Source of the DNA: Stictocephala bisonia
Taxonomy: Eukaryota > Arthropoda > Insecta > Hemiptera > Membracidae
Reading direction: 5' to 3'
Length of the DNA stretch: 64,000 bases
Assembly (NCBI GenBank): GCA_035578905.1
Contig: JAQJVL010000570.1
Span: 62,001 to 126,000, forward strand
Shown one piece after another: positions 22,560 through 32,425 of this stretch (positions are counted from its first letter, which is position 1; the number at the start of each line of letters is the position of its first letter). The notes under the pieces were generated by a model. That model saw only the letters and a list, made by a program, of their open reading frames with translations, made no database searches and had not been told where the DNA came from. A program made the position numbers and the translations under genes.

Positions 22560-22965
22560 TTTATCCGTATTTTAAGGCGAATAAGAATGATAATATAAGT
22601 GTGAAGAACACGTGTAGTCTTGTTACTAACCGAGTTTGACTTTGCCCAGAAAGGGCAATTTATTAATAGCCCAAAAGCCAGTGCAATTAAGCGACCTACG
22701 TGTAATCCGAACTGCGTAGTATTGATCTCATTTTAAGCCTAACACTTAGTTCTCTCCTCTACATATACACAACATCCGGACACTACCACCCAAAATGGAC
22801 ACTCCACAATTCTCAGGTAGTGTCCACGCAGATGGCAACCATTGAGCTGACGCAATATCGGTATTCAGAGGAAAGAGCACAGAGCCTATCGCCTTTTAAA
22901 CTCCACAACACTTCACCCCAAGAAGCTGAGCTACAGCACTGCGTCACTAGTGCCGATCATAGGTT
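22560..22965 (-). mobile_element. type B SINE, near full length
   Basis: On the minus strand it starts with a tRNA-like head: CAGTGCTGTAGCTCAGCTTC contains an A-box-like TAGCTCAG, and GGCTCTGTGCTC-type sequence sits where the B box should be. The body with TGGACACTACC and GGTTCGGATTACACG-like sequence follows, then the shared 3' domain (GGGCTATTAATAAATTGCCC ... CTTATTCGCCTTAAAAT). Same order as 35296-35740. Confidence 0.65.
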
Positions 22966-23365
22966 GATATTACGAGTCTTTCAATTTAAAATCGACAAAT
23001 TTCGTATTTTAAGTTTCACATATTATGTAATCAGTCCACTAGAACAATTCTTCATCTACCAGACGACACTTCACGTGTTATGATTCGATCATTATTACGG
23101 ATCGAATCCTTGAAATAGAAAACTAATGGCTTTGGCGTTTTTCGTTTGTCTAAAAGGCCCCTTCAATACAAATTATTCTATTGTTTCAATTGAATAAAAA
23201 ATATCTGGACGTCAATAAACGATACAGACAAACTTTTCTTTCTTAAAACGTTCTTGAACGTGATCACTTATTCTTAATTTTGGTGACATATAAAATATTA
23301 AGGGAATAAATAATTTAGTAAGTCCTGAATGATTTGCAGGAGTTATGTTTTAGTTTAAGAGTGAG

Positions 23366-23771
23366 CAGAGACTGTCGGCCATGTTGGTTTTAATCCCATA
23401 AGAACAATGTTATTTTCGAACTGGACATACGATCACGCGTATCCAAACTAAACAGTTATTTTTAAACGGATCTTCCCAAACAAATTGCATTTGATCAAGA
23501 ATGAAATTGCGCGTTGGAATTGCTTTGCGAATTCCTAATTAGTTTTATAGAACAAAAATTTAAAAAAAAAGTCTAAAGGTTTTATTTTCACATACTTTTC
23601 AAAACCAGGCGTATGTATTCAAAATATAAAAAGCAAACTCAATGCGCAATATGATAAACGTTCAAAATGACACCTAATACACAACTTTTTGTTAATAAAT
23701 AACGAAATAATATGGATACGCAAATAACATTGTTTTTATGGGATTTAAATGAACATGGCCGACAGCCTCGG
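23366..23771 (-). mobile_element. 'CAGAGGCTGTCGGCC' MITE, copy 2 (reverse orientation)
   Basis: Ends GCAGAGACTGTCGGCCATG and GGCCGACAGCCTCGGC. The interior is the reverse complement of 21311-21719: GATCAAGAATGAAATTGCGC here matches GCGCAATTTCATTCTTGATC there. Confidence 0.7.
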
Positions 23772-24039
23772 CATACTGTCTCCACAACGTCTGTTGTTGT
23801 AACCGTTGTCATAATCTCTACAGTGGGTTTGGTAGGGGAGCGTTAGCGCCGCTGCTTATCCGACCGTCCCAGGGGATTCCAGATAAAATCCGGATATTTA
23901 TTATACGAGTGTTAGTGGATGAAATTAGTCAAGCCCTTGTTTGACGGATACAGCCACTGTACAGAGGGGTGAGGGTGGATCTAGGTTATTAGTAGGTTCC
24001 GACCGCACCACGTGTCCGGTGCCAAGTACAGTAGTAGCC

Positions 24040-24420
24040 GGAGATAATATGTCGATATTTCTCCTGTATTCGAGTACTTTTAGATCGTTACACACTTGAC
24101 TTTGGAACCCAACTTCCCTTCCCACTCATATCATGTATTAATTTGTACGTGTTTGTTTATCGGTTCATATATATCGATATTTCTCTTGTATTCGAGTATT
24201 TACAGTATACTTATTTGTACATGTATTTGTTTATCGATTCAAATATATCCATATTTCTCTTGTATTCGAGTATTTACTTTTCGATCGTTACACACTTGAC
24301 TATGAAACCATGTTCCCTTCCCACATACATATCGTGTATTTATTTGTATATGTGTTTGTTTATGCCTATCTATTCAAATATGTCGATATATATCTTGTAT
24401 TCTAGTATTTGCTTTTTATG
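24040..24420. repeat. degenerate tandem repeat array, complex unit
   Basis: Blocks recur in order: CGATATTTCTCYTGTATTCG, AGTATTTAC, CGATCGTTACACACTTGACT, CCTTCCCAC, TTATTTGTAYRTGTTTGTTT. Two to four copies of 80-190 bp with internal duplication of the TTCTCTTGTATTCGAGTATT segment. Its translation as a hydrophobic repeat peptide is not meaningful. Confidence 0.7.
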
Positions 24421-25230
24421 ATCTACTGATGTAACCCCCACTATCAACTAGGTTAGCCGAACCTCCTAAACTTAGATAGTCCTCTCGAGCGTCTTGAATA
24501 GTTCCCCGTGATCAACGTTTGTAGCCAACCGTGATTATCTTAGGTAGTCAGCCATGATCAACTTTGGTAGCTACCCTTAATCAATGTAGGTATTCCCCCG
24601 TGGTCAAATTCAGCTCACCCCGTGATCAACCAGTGTAACCATACCTGATCATTTTGGGTATCCCCTCGATTAACATGGGTAGGAACTATGTTGAAATTGG
24701 ATAATATCCGTGATAAGCTGGGATATATCGCCCATTATTAAATGGAATAGCATCCACTATCAACTTTGGTAGCACCCTTGATCATCTTGGATCGACTTGG
24801 TAGTCCCCCTTGATAAGGATGGCTAGGAAGCATGATCATGGTACTTGGGTAGTACCCATAATAAGCTGGGGTAACCCCCCCCCCACTATTTTACCACCCC
24901 TACCCCGTGATTAACTTGTGTAGCTACCTGTAATAAACTTCGGTAGCCCTTCTTGATCAATTTGTTAGGATGCCCTCTGTGATCAACTTGGGTGGTCACC
25001 CGTGATCAACGTAGCCCTCGTGATCAACTAGGGTAGCGACCCATTATCAACTTAGTTAGCCCCCTGATCAATTTTTTTAGCCAATTGTAATATACTTAGT
25101 TAACCACATATCTTTGGTGGGTCCCATGATCAACAATGGTAGATCCCCGTGAATAATTTGGGTAGCAATCTGCTGCGCTAGCCAACCGTGCTTGTCTGTG
25201 TAGCTATTGGCTTGAACCACAAGGGAGTTT
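24421..25230. repeat. degenerate minisatellite, unit about GTGATCAACTTGGGTAGCCC
   Basis: Roughly 800 bp of imperfect ~25-32 bp units built on CCCGTGATCAACTTGGGTAG. Clear units lie at 24511, 24556, 24621, 24979, 25001, 25019, 25121. Units vary by substitution and by length of the C run (up to 10 C at 24877). No coding frame persists. It adjoins the previous array without a gap. Confidence 0.8.
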
Positions 25231-25937
25231 GGCGGCAAAGCCCCCAATGAGCGAAGCGAGTAATATACACAGTTGTTGGTGTACAAATGTTAAAAAAAAT
25301 GTTTATTGGAATGGAATTCCCATGGATTCGTGGTAGTGGGGTTGATATAGACTAGTTAAGGTAAACAAATCATGAAAATCGAGTTGGACGTCATATTCCA
25401 TATTTATCAATATTACAATAAGAACGGAAATAAAATAGTTTTCACTTATACAGTTGATATATAATGTTAAAAGTGAATGAACAGGTCGTTAAATGTGACA
25501 TTGCCTTTTATATTGCACTTCAGTGAAGTGTTGATGTGGAGATTCAAATGAATGGCTGTGGCTATAAAGACATGAAGCGCGTTCGGGGTCAAGGCCTCCG
25601 ATACTAGGCGAGGTCACATCGTGATCACGTGACCCCTCCTCTGGTAATGAGTCATCGCTGTATGATTCATCGTGTATCGTATCCCAGTCCCATCAGCCAT
25701 TGCGACACTAGCAACTGATCCAGATTTGCCTTACTGGGAGCGTATCTGCAATATTTATTACTTTACAATTGCAAAAAAATTACAATCAAACCCGGACGCT
25801 CAAGTATAGGCCCTATTAGTTAGCTATTTGACGCCAGTGATAAGGAAGATGATTGTTGATGGGACGGGGAACTACTGAATAAACAATGACTTGAATATGG
25901 CGTCTTGACCAAAAAAACATTATTTATTACTGTTACA
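25231..25937. other. intergenic DNA, nothing recognised
   Basis: Mixed composition; a GC-richer patch at 25560-25700 with CGTGATCACGTGACCC (contains the palindrome GTCACGTGATCACG-like core) has no supported frame. Confidence 0.35.
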
Positions 25938-26095
25938 GAGAAAAAAGAAACAGATGTTGCTTTTTTTATGGCCTAAGCGAACCCCCTAGTGGCAGTCATG
26001 AATAGATAACAACTAATATACATCTGTAGTAATAATTACTTCGTTTACTGTATACTTGAGGATTGGGGGAGGGGAGGAAGGGGCCAACATAAAAA
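25938..26095. mobile_element. 'CAGAGGTCGCT' MITE, copy 4 (3'-truncated)
   Basis: Starts CAGAGAAAAAAGAAACAGAT, then GCGAACCCCCTAGTGGCAGT, ACAACTAATATACATCT, GTAGTAATAATTACTTCGTT and a purine tract, in the order of the 16.4-17.3 kb copies. The right third is missing just upstream of the complete LINE. Confidence 0.6.
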
Positions 26096-26159
26096 ATAGG
26101 AAAACAGTACAACCAAATAGATATTGAAAAATTCAAACATAAAAATTACAGCATACAGC

Positions 26160-26196
26160 GATCAGTGATGTCTCAGCGCTCGAGCAGTTCGGATCG
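26160..26196 (+). promoter_or_regulatory. internal Inr + DPE promoter of the LINE
   Basis: ATCAGTG places an initiator with A+1 at 26164. GGATC occupies 26191-26195, exactly +28 to +32, and fits the DPE consensus RGWYV at every base. There is no TATA box upstream. TATA-less Inr/DPE promoters at the first base of the element are known for insect non-LTR retrotransposons (Jockey, I, Doc), so this probably marks both the transcription start and the 5' end of the element. Confidence 0.7.
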
Positions 26197-26300
26197 TTAT
26201 ATTATCTGTGCGTGCTCCCAATATTAACCTGTTCCGCCTAACCTATACAGCTGCTATATTGTCTATAATTTTCATTTGTTACTTATTATTTATTTTCAAT

Positions 26301-27221
26301 ATGCCTAACTGCGGTGAGTGTGCTAAAGTTATTAATGTGAAACAACTAAAAGTGGTGTGCAACGATTGCAGTAAAGAATTTCATGCATCATGTCTACGGA
26401 TGAGCAAAGCGGACATTGATTGCATCACATCAGATGGTCTTGTTTGGAGGTGTTCTATCTGCGCTTCAGCAAGAAGGAAAAGTATGCGTTTGGAATCTGA
26501 TGCTGACGAAGGTAAAATTAGCCTAGAAGATCTAATGAAAGTTATCCAAGAAATAAGAGATAGTCAAAAGACATACGAGAAAGGCTATAATGTCGCATAC
26601 GAAGCTCTGAATGATAGACTCGAAGAAAATACATCTGTCTTAAAAATGCAAGGTGAAAAAATGGAGAAATATTTCAATCTGATTGAGCAACTGACCACGG
26701 AAAATAAACAGCTTAAACAAAAGATCAAAGTTCTTGAAGAACGGCTGGAAGATAGTGAGCAGTACAGTAGGTCTAATGCTGTCGAGATACACGGCATTCC
26801 TCAGGAAGCTAATGAAAATGTTGTAGATATAGTGAAGTGTGTGGGTAAAGCGCTGGATATGAATATATCTGACTCTATGATAGATGCGTGCCACCGATTG
26901 GGGAAGAAACAAAACGGAATCAATCCACCTGGTATTATTGTAAAGTTCGTTAGACGTCTGGACAAAGAAGAATTTCTCAGAAGACGTCGTGTGAAGCGCA
27001 CACTGTCGACCAGACACATGGGGAGAACAGACGACCGACCCGTCTACGTCAATGAGTCGCTGTCACCGGCGAGGAGAAAGCTGTTAGCTATGACGAGGGT
27101 GGTCCAGAGGGAGAAGAACTACAAGTTCCTGTGGGTCCGCAACGGAAAAATATTCATGAGGCGTGAAGAAAATGCGGCTTACACCATTGTTACAACTCAG
27201 GACGATTTAAGTAAGCTGTAA
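26301..27221 (+). CDS. LINE ORF1: PHD finger, coiled coil, nucleic-acid-binding domain
   Basis: 306 residues from ATG 26301 (TTCAATATGCC). Residues 4-54 form a C4HC3 PHD finger: Cys4, Cys7, Cys20, Cys23, His28, Cys31, then Trp49, Cys51, Cys54. Residues ~70-165 are charged with heptad spacing (LEENTSVLKMQGEKMEKYF, KQLKQKIKVLEERLEDSEQ), a coiled coil likely used for trimerisation. From ~165 follows the domain shared by LINE ORF1 proteins and the baculovirus FP-type family (SNAVEIHGIPQ, ACHRLGK, IIVKFVRRLDKEEFLRRRR, VYVNESLSPARRKLL, YKFLWVRNGKIFMRRE). ORF1 proteins coat element RNA as chaperones; the PHD finger may bind chromatin (inference). The frame is open back to 26208 but without ATG. Confidence 0.85.
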   Translation: MPNCGECAKVINVKQLKVVCNDCSKEFHASCLRMSKADIDCITSDGLVWRCSICASARRKSMRLESDADEGKISLEDLMKVIQEIRDSQKTYEKGYNVAYEALNDRLEENTSVLKMQGEKMEKYFNLIEQLTTENKQLKQKIKVLEERLEDSEQYSRSNAVEIHGIPQEANENVVDIVKCVGKALDMNISDSMIDACHRLGKKQNGINPPGIIVKFVRRLDKEEFLRRRRVKRTLSTRHMGRTDDRPVYVNESLSPARRKLLAMTRVVQREKNYKFLWVRNGKIFMRREENAAYTIVTTQDDLSKL

Positions 27222-27410
27222 AGTTTCAATATGTATATAGTACAACGTTTATTTCTTTCTCTTGTTTAATAATAATTTTATATAGATTTGTTTTTATTTT
27301 AGTTCATAGTTACTATAATTTTGAGTTTATATTAATGTAATTGTTGTTTTTTCAGTAAAACATTTTTTTTCAAAACATTTTTCTTTAGAAAATAAAATTA
27401 TTAATAATAG

Positions 27411-30356
27411 TCTGACATTACCAATACATTAAACAATAGTAACAATTTTAACTTTAATATAGTAAACCAAAATATTCGTAGCCTAAGAAGCAATTTTGAC
27501 CTGTTTCTTAGTGAATTAACTACTAGAAATTTGTTCCCGGATATAATAATTCTTTCTGAAATATGGATATCGCAACATGAAACATTTAGCTATGAAATTC
27601 CTAACTATGTAAGTTTTATAAAAGCAAATGAGAATTTTAGATCAGGGGGGATAAAGATCTATGTAAAATCAGCAATGGAAGTAATTGATTGTTGTCCGTT
27701 GAATTTTCAATCAGCTGACGTACTCAAATTAGAAATTAAAATAAATAAGCATTATTTTACTTTTATTGCTATTTATAGATTGCATAGTATAAGCAAAAGT
27801 ATGTTTTTAACTGAATTAGAAAATTGTCTTGAAGATAGAAACATTTTTAATATTAAAAAGAACTTGTTTTTAATAGGGGATATGAATATTAATATTTTGG
27901 ATTCCAATATAATTACAGACGAATACAATACATTGTTATCAAGGAATGGTTTAGAATGTCTTTCTAAAGAGCCAACAAGAATTACAGAGAACACGTTATC
28001 TTGTATTGATCATGTCTTTGCAAGAATTGTAAACAGAGATAAGATAGATGTGGAGGTTTTGACTGTTGAGGCAAACGTAACCGACCATGTGCTGACAGTA
28101 GTTGTCACAGTGTGTATGCGTGACCTTGAGCAAAGAAGACTTCAACCGGATCATTCTGAACCTTCTGCTTATCGCATAGACTACATCAAACTGGGCTCTC
28201 TTCTTGATAAAACGCTCTGGTTGGATGTTTATGCTCAGCAGGATCCTTCAATTGCTTTTGACATATTTTTTGACACTTTTCAAAGTATAATAAATCAAAG
28301 TAAAGTAAATATATTGGAAAATAAAAATAAACTAAAAAAAATCAAGCCTTGGATGAATAATTTTATTTGCATGAAAATAAAAATTAAGAATAAAATTTAT
28401 CAAAAGTTAAAAATACATCCTTTTAATGAAAAGTTAAAAGCATACTTTAAAAAATATAGAAATAAACTGCAAACACAAATAAGAGAACTAAAAGAATCTT
28501 ATTATAAAAGGTGTTTTGAAAATTGTAATGGTGATTCTAGAGCTACATGGAGGATAGTAAATGAAGTAACTGGTCAAAAGGCAAAGAATCGATCTGAAAT
28601 AAGTTTAAATATTAATGGAGACTTGATTAATGATCCAATTGCTGTAGCTAATGAATTTAATGATTTTTTTCTTACTGTAGTTGATAGATTAAATATAAAA
28701 AGAGTACAGCCAGATAATTTTTATTCATTAAATTTTAAGAAATCTTTTATAAGTAAACAATATCCAGAATCCATGTTTGTAGATCATGTATGTAAAGAAG
28801 ATTTGATAAAAGTTATAAATTCACTTAAAAATAAAATATCACCAGGTATTGACAATATTAGCTCATCACTAATTAAAAAAGTCTACCCTAAAATTATTAA
28901 CATATTGTTATTCTTAGTAAATAAGAGCTTTGAAAAGGGTATTTTTCCAGAAAAACTTAAAGTAGCAGTAGTAATTCCACTACACAAAAATGGTTCAAGG
29001 CAGGATTGCAACAATTTCCGGCCAATTTCTCTGCTTTCTTCATTCTCCAAGATCTATGAGAAATTGATGAAAAAAAAACTAGTCAAGTATCTTGAAAAAA
29101 TCAGGTTTTTTAGTTCTTCACAGTTTGGTTTTAGAGAGGGGTTAAACACTGAACTTGCCCTTCACAATTTTATAAGTAATGTTTATAATGGGATAAATAT
29201 GAACAAAAAAGTAAGTGCAAGTTTCTTGGATATAAAAAAAGCTTTTGATTGTGTTGATCATAGTATACTTTTGAAAAAACTATATAAATGTGGTATAAGA
29301 GGGGTGGTTTTTGATTGGTTTAAAAGTTATTTAGAAAATAGAAAACAGTGTGTCAAAATTAAAAATTCATTTAGTTGTTTGGGTATAGTAAAATATGGCG
29401 TACCACAGGGGTCAGTTTTGGGTGCATTATTATTTTTAATCTACATAAATGATCTGTGTAATGCAAAATTTTATGGTGAACTAACATCCTTTGCGGATGA
29501 CACTGCTTTATGCTATGTGAAAGATAATTGGAATGACATTGAGGAAGCTATGAATTTCGACTTTCAAGCACTACAGTGGTGGTTCTCTGACAACCATATG
29601 TTGTTAAGTCCGGAAAAAACAAAATTTATCAATTTCAGTTTAAGACAAAGAGTCTTCTTTACAAATGAAATTATATACAATTGTACAAAATGCTTATGTA
29701 GTAAGACATGCTGTACGGAGTGTGCTGTTATTGGGCAGGCAGACAATATTAAATATTTGGGAATTTTTCTTGATGAAGAGCTTAATTGGAAAATGCATGT
29801 TCAAGATTTAAAAAATAAACTTAATAAAACGTTAAGATATTTTTATTTCTTAAAAAATATCTGTAGTGAACAAACATTGAGAGTAATATATTTTTCCCTT
29901 GTACATAGTAGAATAGATTACGGGCTCTTTTGTTGGGGTGGGACTTATGAATCAAATATTAGGCACATATTTATACAAGAAAAAAAGTTTATTCGAATAA
30001 TTTGTAAGAAAGGTCCAATGGAAGCATCATATCATTTATTTTTAAAACAACAGATTTTACCATTAAAATATATGTTTGTTCATAAAGTTTTAAAAATGTA
30101 CTATGTAATGAAGAGAAATTTGCCTGAAATTGTCGAAATACATAAAGTTAAGCTAAGAAAAAAGGATGTATTTATGGTTCCCAAACCAAATCTCACTTTC
30201 TATACAAAAAGTTATTTATTTCTGGGACCAAAAATGTTTAACTCAATACCAATTGTTCTGCAAAATTTGAAAAATATAAAATCATTTTCCAACAAAGTAA
30301 AAAATTGGTTATTAAAGCAAGAAAGTATAGATTACCTTGTAAATATTCAAGTTTAA
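27411..30356 (+). CDS. LINE ORF2: endonuclease and reverse transcriptase
   Basis: 981 codons open from the TAG at 27408-27410 to TAA 30354-30356. Endonuclease: NQNIRSL (~27471), ILSEIW, IAIYRL, GDMNIN, SCIDHVF, TDHVL. Reverse transcriptase: CNNFRPISLLSSFSKIYEK, ASFLDIKKAFDCVDHSILL, YGVPQGSVLGALLFLIYIND, SFADDTALCYV with the catalytic FADD near residues 694-697, then KYLGIFLDEELNWKMHV, HSRIDYGLFCWGGTYE and IQEKKFIRIICKK. No RNase H. The endonuclease motif NQNIRSL lies before any in-frame ATG: the first Met is about 85 residues in, so the true start is non-AUG, reinitiated, or the ATG was lost. No stops or frameshifts interrupt the domain order. Confidence 0.9.
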   Translation, partial: SDITNTLNNSNNFNFNIVNQNIRSLRSNFDLFLSELTTRNLFPDIIILSEIWISQHETFSYEIPNYVSFIKANENFRSGGIKIYVKSAMEVIDCCPLNFQSADVLKLEIKINKHYFTFIAIYRLHSISKSMFLTELENCLEDRNIFNIKKNLFLIGDMNINILDSNIITDEYNTLLSRNGLECLSKEPTRITENTLSCIDHVFARIVNRDKIDVEVLTVEANVTDHVLTVVVTVCMRDLEQRRLQPDHSEPSAYRIDYIKLGSLLDKTLWLDVYAQQDPSIAFDIFFDTFQSIINQSKVNILENKNKLKKIKPWMNNFICMKIKIKNKIYQKLKIHPFNEKLKAYFKKYRNKLQTQIRELKESYYKRCFENCNGDSRATWRIVNEVTGQKAKNRSEISLNINGDLINDPIAVANEFNDFFLTVVDRLNIKRVQPDNFYSLNFKKSFISKQYPESMFVDHVCKEDLIKVINSLKNKISPGIDNISSSLIKKVYPKIINILLFLVNKSFEKGIFPEKLKVAVVIPLHKNGSRQDCNNFRPISLLSSFSKIYEKLMKKKLVKYLEKIRFFSSSQFGFREGLNTELALHNFISNVYNGINMNKKVSASFLDIKKAFDCVDHSILLKKLYKCGIRGVVFDWFKSYLENRKQCVKIKNSFSCLGIVKYGVPQGSVLGALLFLIYINDLCNAKFYGELTSFADDTALCYVKDNWNDIEEAMNFDFQALQWWFSDNHMLLSPEKTKFINFSLRQRVFFTNEIIYNCTKCLCSKTCCTECAVIGQADNIKYLGIFLDEELNWKMHVQDLKNKLNKTLRYFYFLKNICSEQTLRVIYFSLVHSRIDYGLFCWGGTYESNIRHIFIQEKKFIRIICKKGPMEASYHLFLKQQILPLKYMFVHKVLKMYYVMKRNLPEIVEIHKVKLRKKDVFMVPKPNLTFYTKSYLFLGPKMFNSIPIVLQNLKNIKSFSNKVKNWLLKQESIDYLVNIQV

Positions 30357-31061
30357 AGCAATACACTTTCAAACATATTTTTATTATTCATTTATAATCG
30401 TATAAATTGTAATACCTTATAAATACTTATTCACTGTATCATATATTTATTTCAGATAACATAGTAAAGTATACATATTTGGCAGACGTGGGAAAGTTAA
30501 CAATTATTTTTAACTGAATAAATTCTTGGACAAACAACAATGGGACACGTTGGGTGTGTCTACTAATTATGGGCAGGGCAGGAAGATGGCGGAAAGGGAT
30601 GGGATGTAACTCATGACTTTGTTTGTCGGCGAATACTTGGGATTGAGGAAAACGCCCGGTCTAACCAAGCCTGATATTTGGTTAGTCATAAATTGTTTCG
30701 TTTTTATTTTGTTTCCTATTATTGTATTATATAGCTATACTGTTAGGGTTAGGATAACATTAAATTTAGAGTTAAGGTTTAAGCTATTTATGTTTTTATA
30801 TTAGTGTTTATATTTTGAAGAATTGGGATTTTTTATTTTAAATTAATATTATTTGCTCATGCGCATATTAAGATTTATTTGAAAAGAAGGAACCTCTAAA
30901 ACAGGCATTGCCTTAGGAGGTCCTAGTATTTTCTTGAAATATGTAATTTATGAAAGGTTTTGTTCTAGTAGTATAAGTTTTATTTTGTTAACAGAGAATT
31001 AAGAAGAAACCTTTTTATGTTTGAATGTAATTATATGTATTTTATGTATATATTTCGAGAA

Positions 31062-31100
31062 AATAAATATATTCTTATTCTTATTCTTATTCTTATTCTT
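31062..31100 (+). repeat. LINE 3' end: AATAAA plus (ATTCTT)5
   Basis: AATAAA at 31062-31067 is followed after 3 nt by exactly five ATTCTT units (31071-31100) and then unrelated sequence. A hexamer tail in place of poly-A is expected from CR1-type target-primed reverse transcription with template slippage. Confidence 0.8.
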
Positions 31101-31109
31101 GTGTGTCTT

Positions 31110-31290
31110 AGTTAAAATTGATTCTCCATCACAAAGCCAAGTCCAAATTTCGCAACCAGTCAACACCCGCTTCTCCAATTGAATGAAGATCAGATAATTT
31201 ACCTTGAAAAGAGCGCAATGGGCTATCGTAACTATGTGATCCATAATTTGAGTTTCAGATCCACAATCACATGACAGCATTTGCTATTCC
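31110..31290 (-). pseudogene. C-terminal scrap of another LINE polyprotein
   Basis: On the minus strand the frame reads MLSCDCGSETQIMDHIVTIA and, farther on, GCEIWTW. C-D-C-G-x3-Q-x-M-D-H-I-V is the zinc-finger-like block near the C-terminus of many insect non-LTR polyproteins. Only ~60 codons remain. Confidence 0.5.
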
Positions 31291-32190
31291 CCATTTATAT
31301 TTCCAGTAGTTTCATCTTGCAACATCAAAGGGAAAGTGACTCACTCCCTCACCTCACTCAGAGCCTGATAAGTTAAAAGAAATTTTTTCCGGCCCTCAAA
31401 AAATTACAGATTACGCCCAAATGGTTTTTGGAAGTATTCGTTTGGAATAAACTGAGAAGCTGGTCGAAGAATTAATTTTCTAGATTTATGACACCCAGCA
31501 CGTTAAGGCATATCTAGCAAAATAAAATCTTTTTTAACTATGATATGCATCTTTGTATATACGTATCCTTTGAGGAGAAGCTATGCTGCACAGTACAGGA
31601 AGCCTTGGTCGAGGGTTACAATAAGGGAGCCACTGACAGTCCTAAATGCCCTGTAAAGTAATAAATATTCCAGACAAACTCCCAGAATGCCAATCTTTAT
31701 ATATACTAATCTTGATAGGCTATACAATTTTCCTACATTGCCAATATGGTAAAGTGAATGAATCTTGAATAATTCATGAATTGTACTTAACAAAAATTAA
31801 GGAAGGTGTGTGGAAAGGACTCTCTTGTCTTGAATGTGACTTGGGTCATCTAGATCAGTATATATAGAAAATGTGATACGAGAGGTGAGAGGTTGATGGT
31901 TGACGTAAGGTCTGGTAACAATGCAGAAACATCATGATAGTGTCAAGGACTTCCTGTCATGTTGGGGGGGAGTAACACTATAGCCACTCAAGATAATTAA
32001 TTGCCTTGAATGCTGATAGTTAATCTTTAATGACTTAAGGGGATCATTGCTTGAAATTGACTAGCGCACAGGATGAAACTAAAAACGTTTGTATTTTAAA
32101 ACCTTAGTTTCTTACTAAAATCAAATTTGAATCCTTTTTATACATCAGTTACAGGAATTTTTAGAGTCAATGTATTTATTTCTTAAACAA
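31291..32190. other. intergenic DNA, nothing recognised
   Basis: AT-rich; no domain, splice pair or typed repeat is visible. Confidence 0.35.
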
Positions 32191-32194
32191 AGGG

Positions 32195-32425
32195 GGGATA
32201 AGGATTTCGAATGAGAGTGATAAGTGTAGTTGAGCAAATGTAGTCTCTGTTACAAACTAAAGCCACTATTTCTTAGAAAGTGTCAATAAGCCCAATATAG
32301 CCCAATGACAAATGAACAGCCAATTGCTATCAGGGACAAATTTTGAAAGGAATATGATTGGGATTGAACTGAGAACCTTTATAGAACATATGAAGCTGGA
32401 CTTATTCAGTTCTACTTCTTAACAT
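32195..32425 (-). mobile_element. type A SINE, 5'-truncated copy
   Basis: On the minus strand it contains GGTTCTCAGTTCAATCCCAA (B-box region), ATTTGTCATTGGGCTA, TTTCTAAGAAATAGTGGC, TTTGTAACAGAGACTACA and CACTCTCATTCGAAATCC, in the same order as the complete copy at 40440-40731. The A-box part is lost. Confidence 0.65.

Larger units (their letters stand above)
26164..31100 (+). mobile_element. near full-length non-LTR retrotransposon (CR1/Jockey-like LINE)
   Basis: A 4.94-kb element with promoter, 5' UTR (~137 nt), ORF1 with PHD finger, ~190-nt spacer, ORF2 with apurinic-type endonuclease and reverse transcriptase, ~740-nt 3' UTR, AATAAA at 31062-31067 and a 3' tail of five ATTCTT hexamers instead of poly-A. 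Microsatellite tails and PHD-type ORF1 proteins are features of CR1-group elements; the RT lacks RNase H. Both ORFs are long and uninterrupted, so insertion is recent. Target-site duplications could not be fixed by eye. A Jockey-clade placement is the alternative. Confidence 0.85.

Noticed and set aside
24096..24421. Hydrophobic repeat peptides on the + strand
   Set aside because: They translate a tandem DNA repeat in two frames equally well; no real coding signal.
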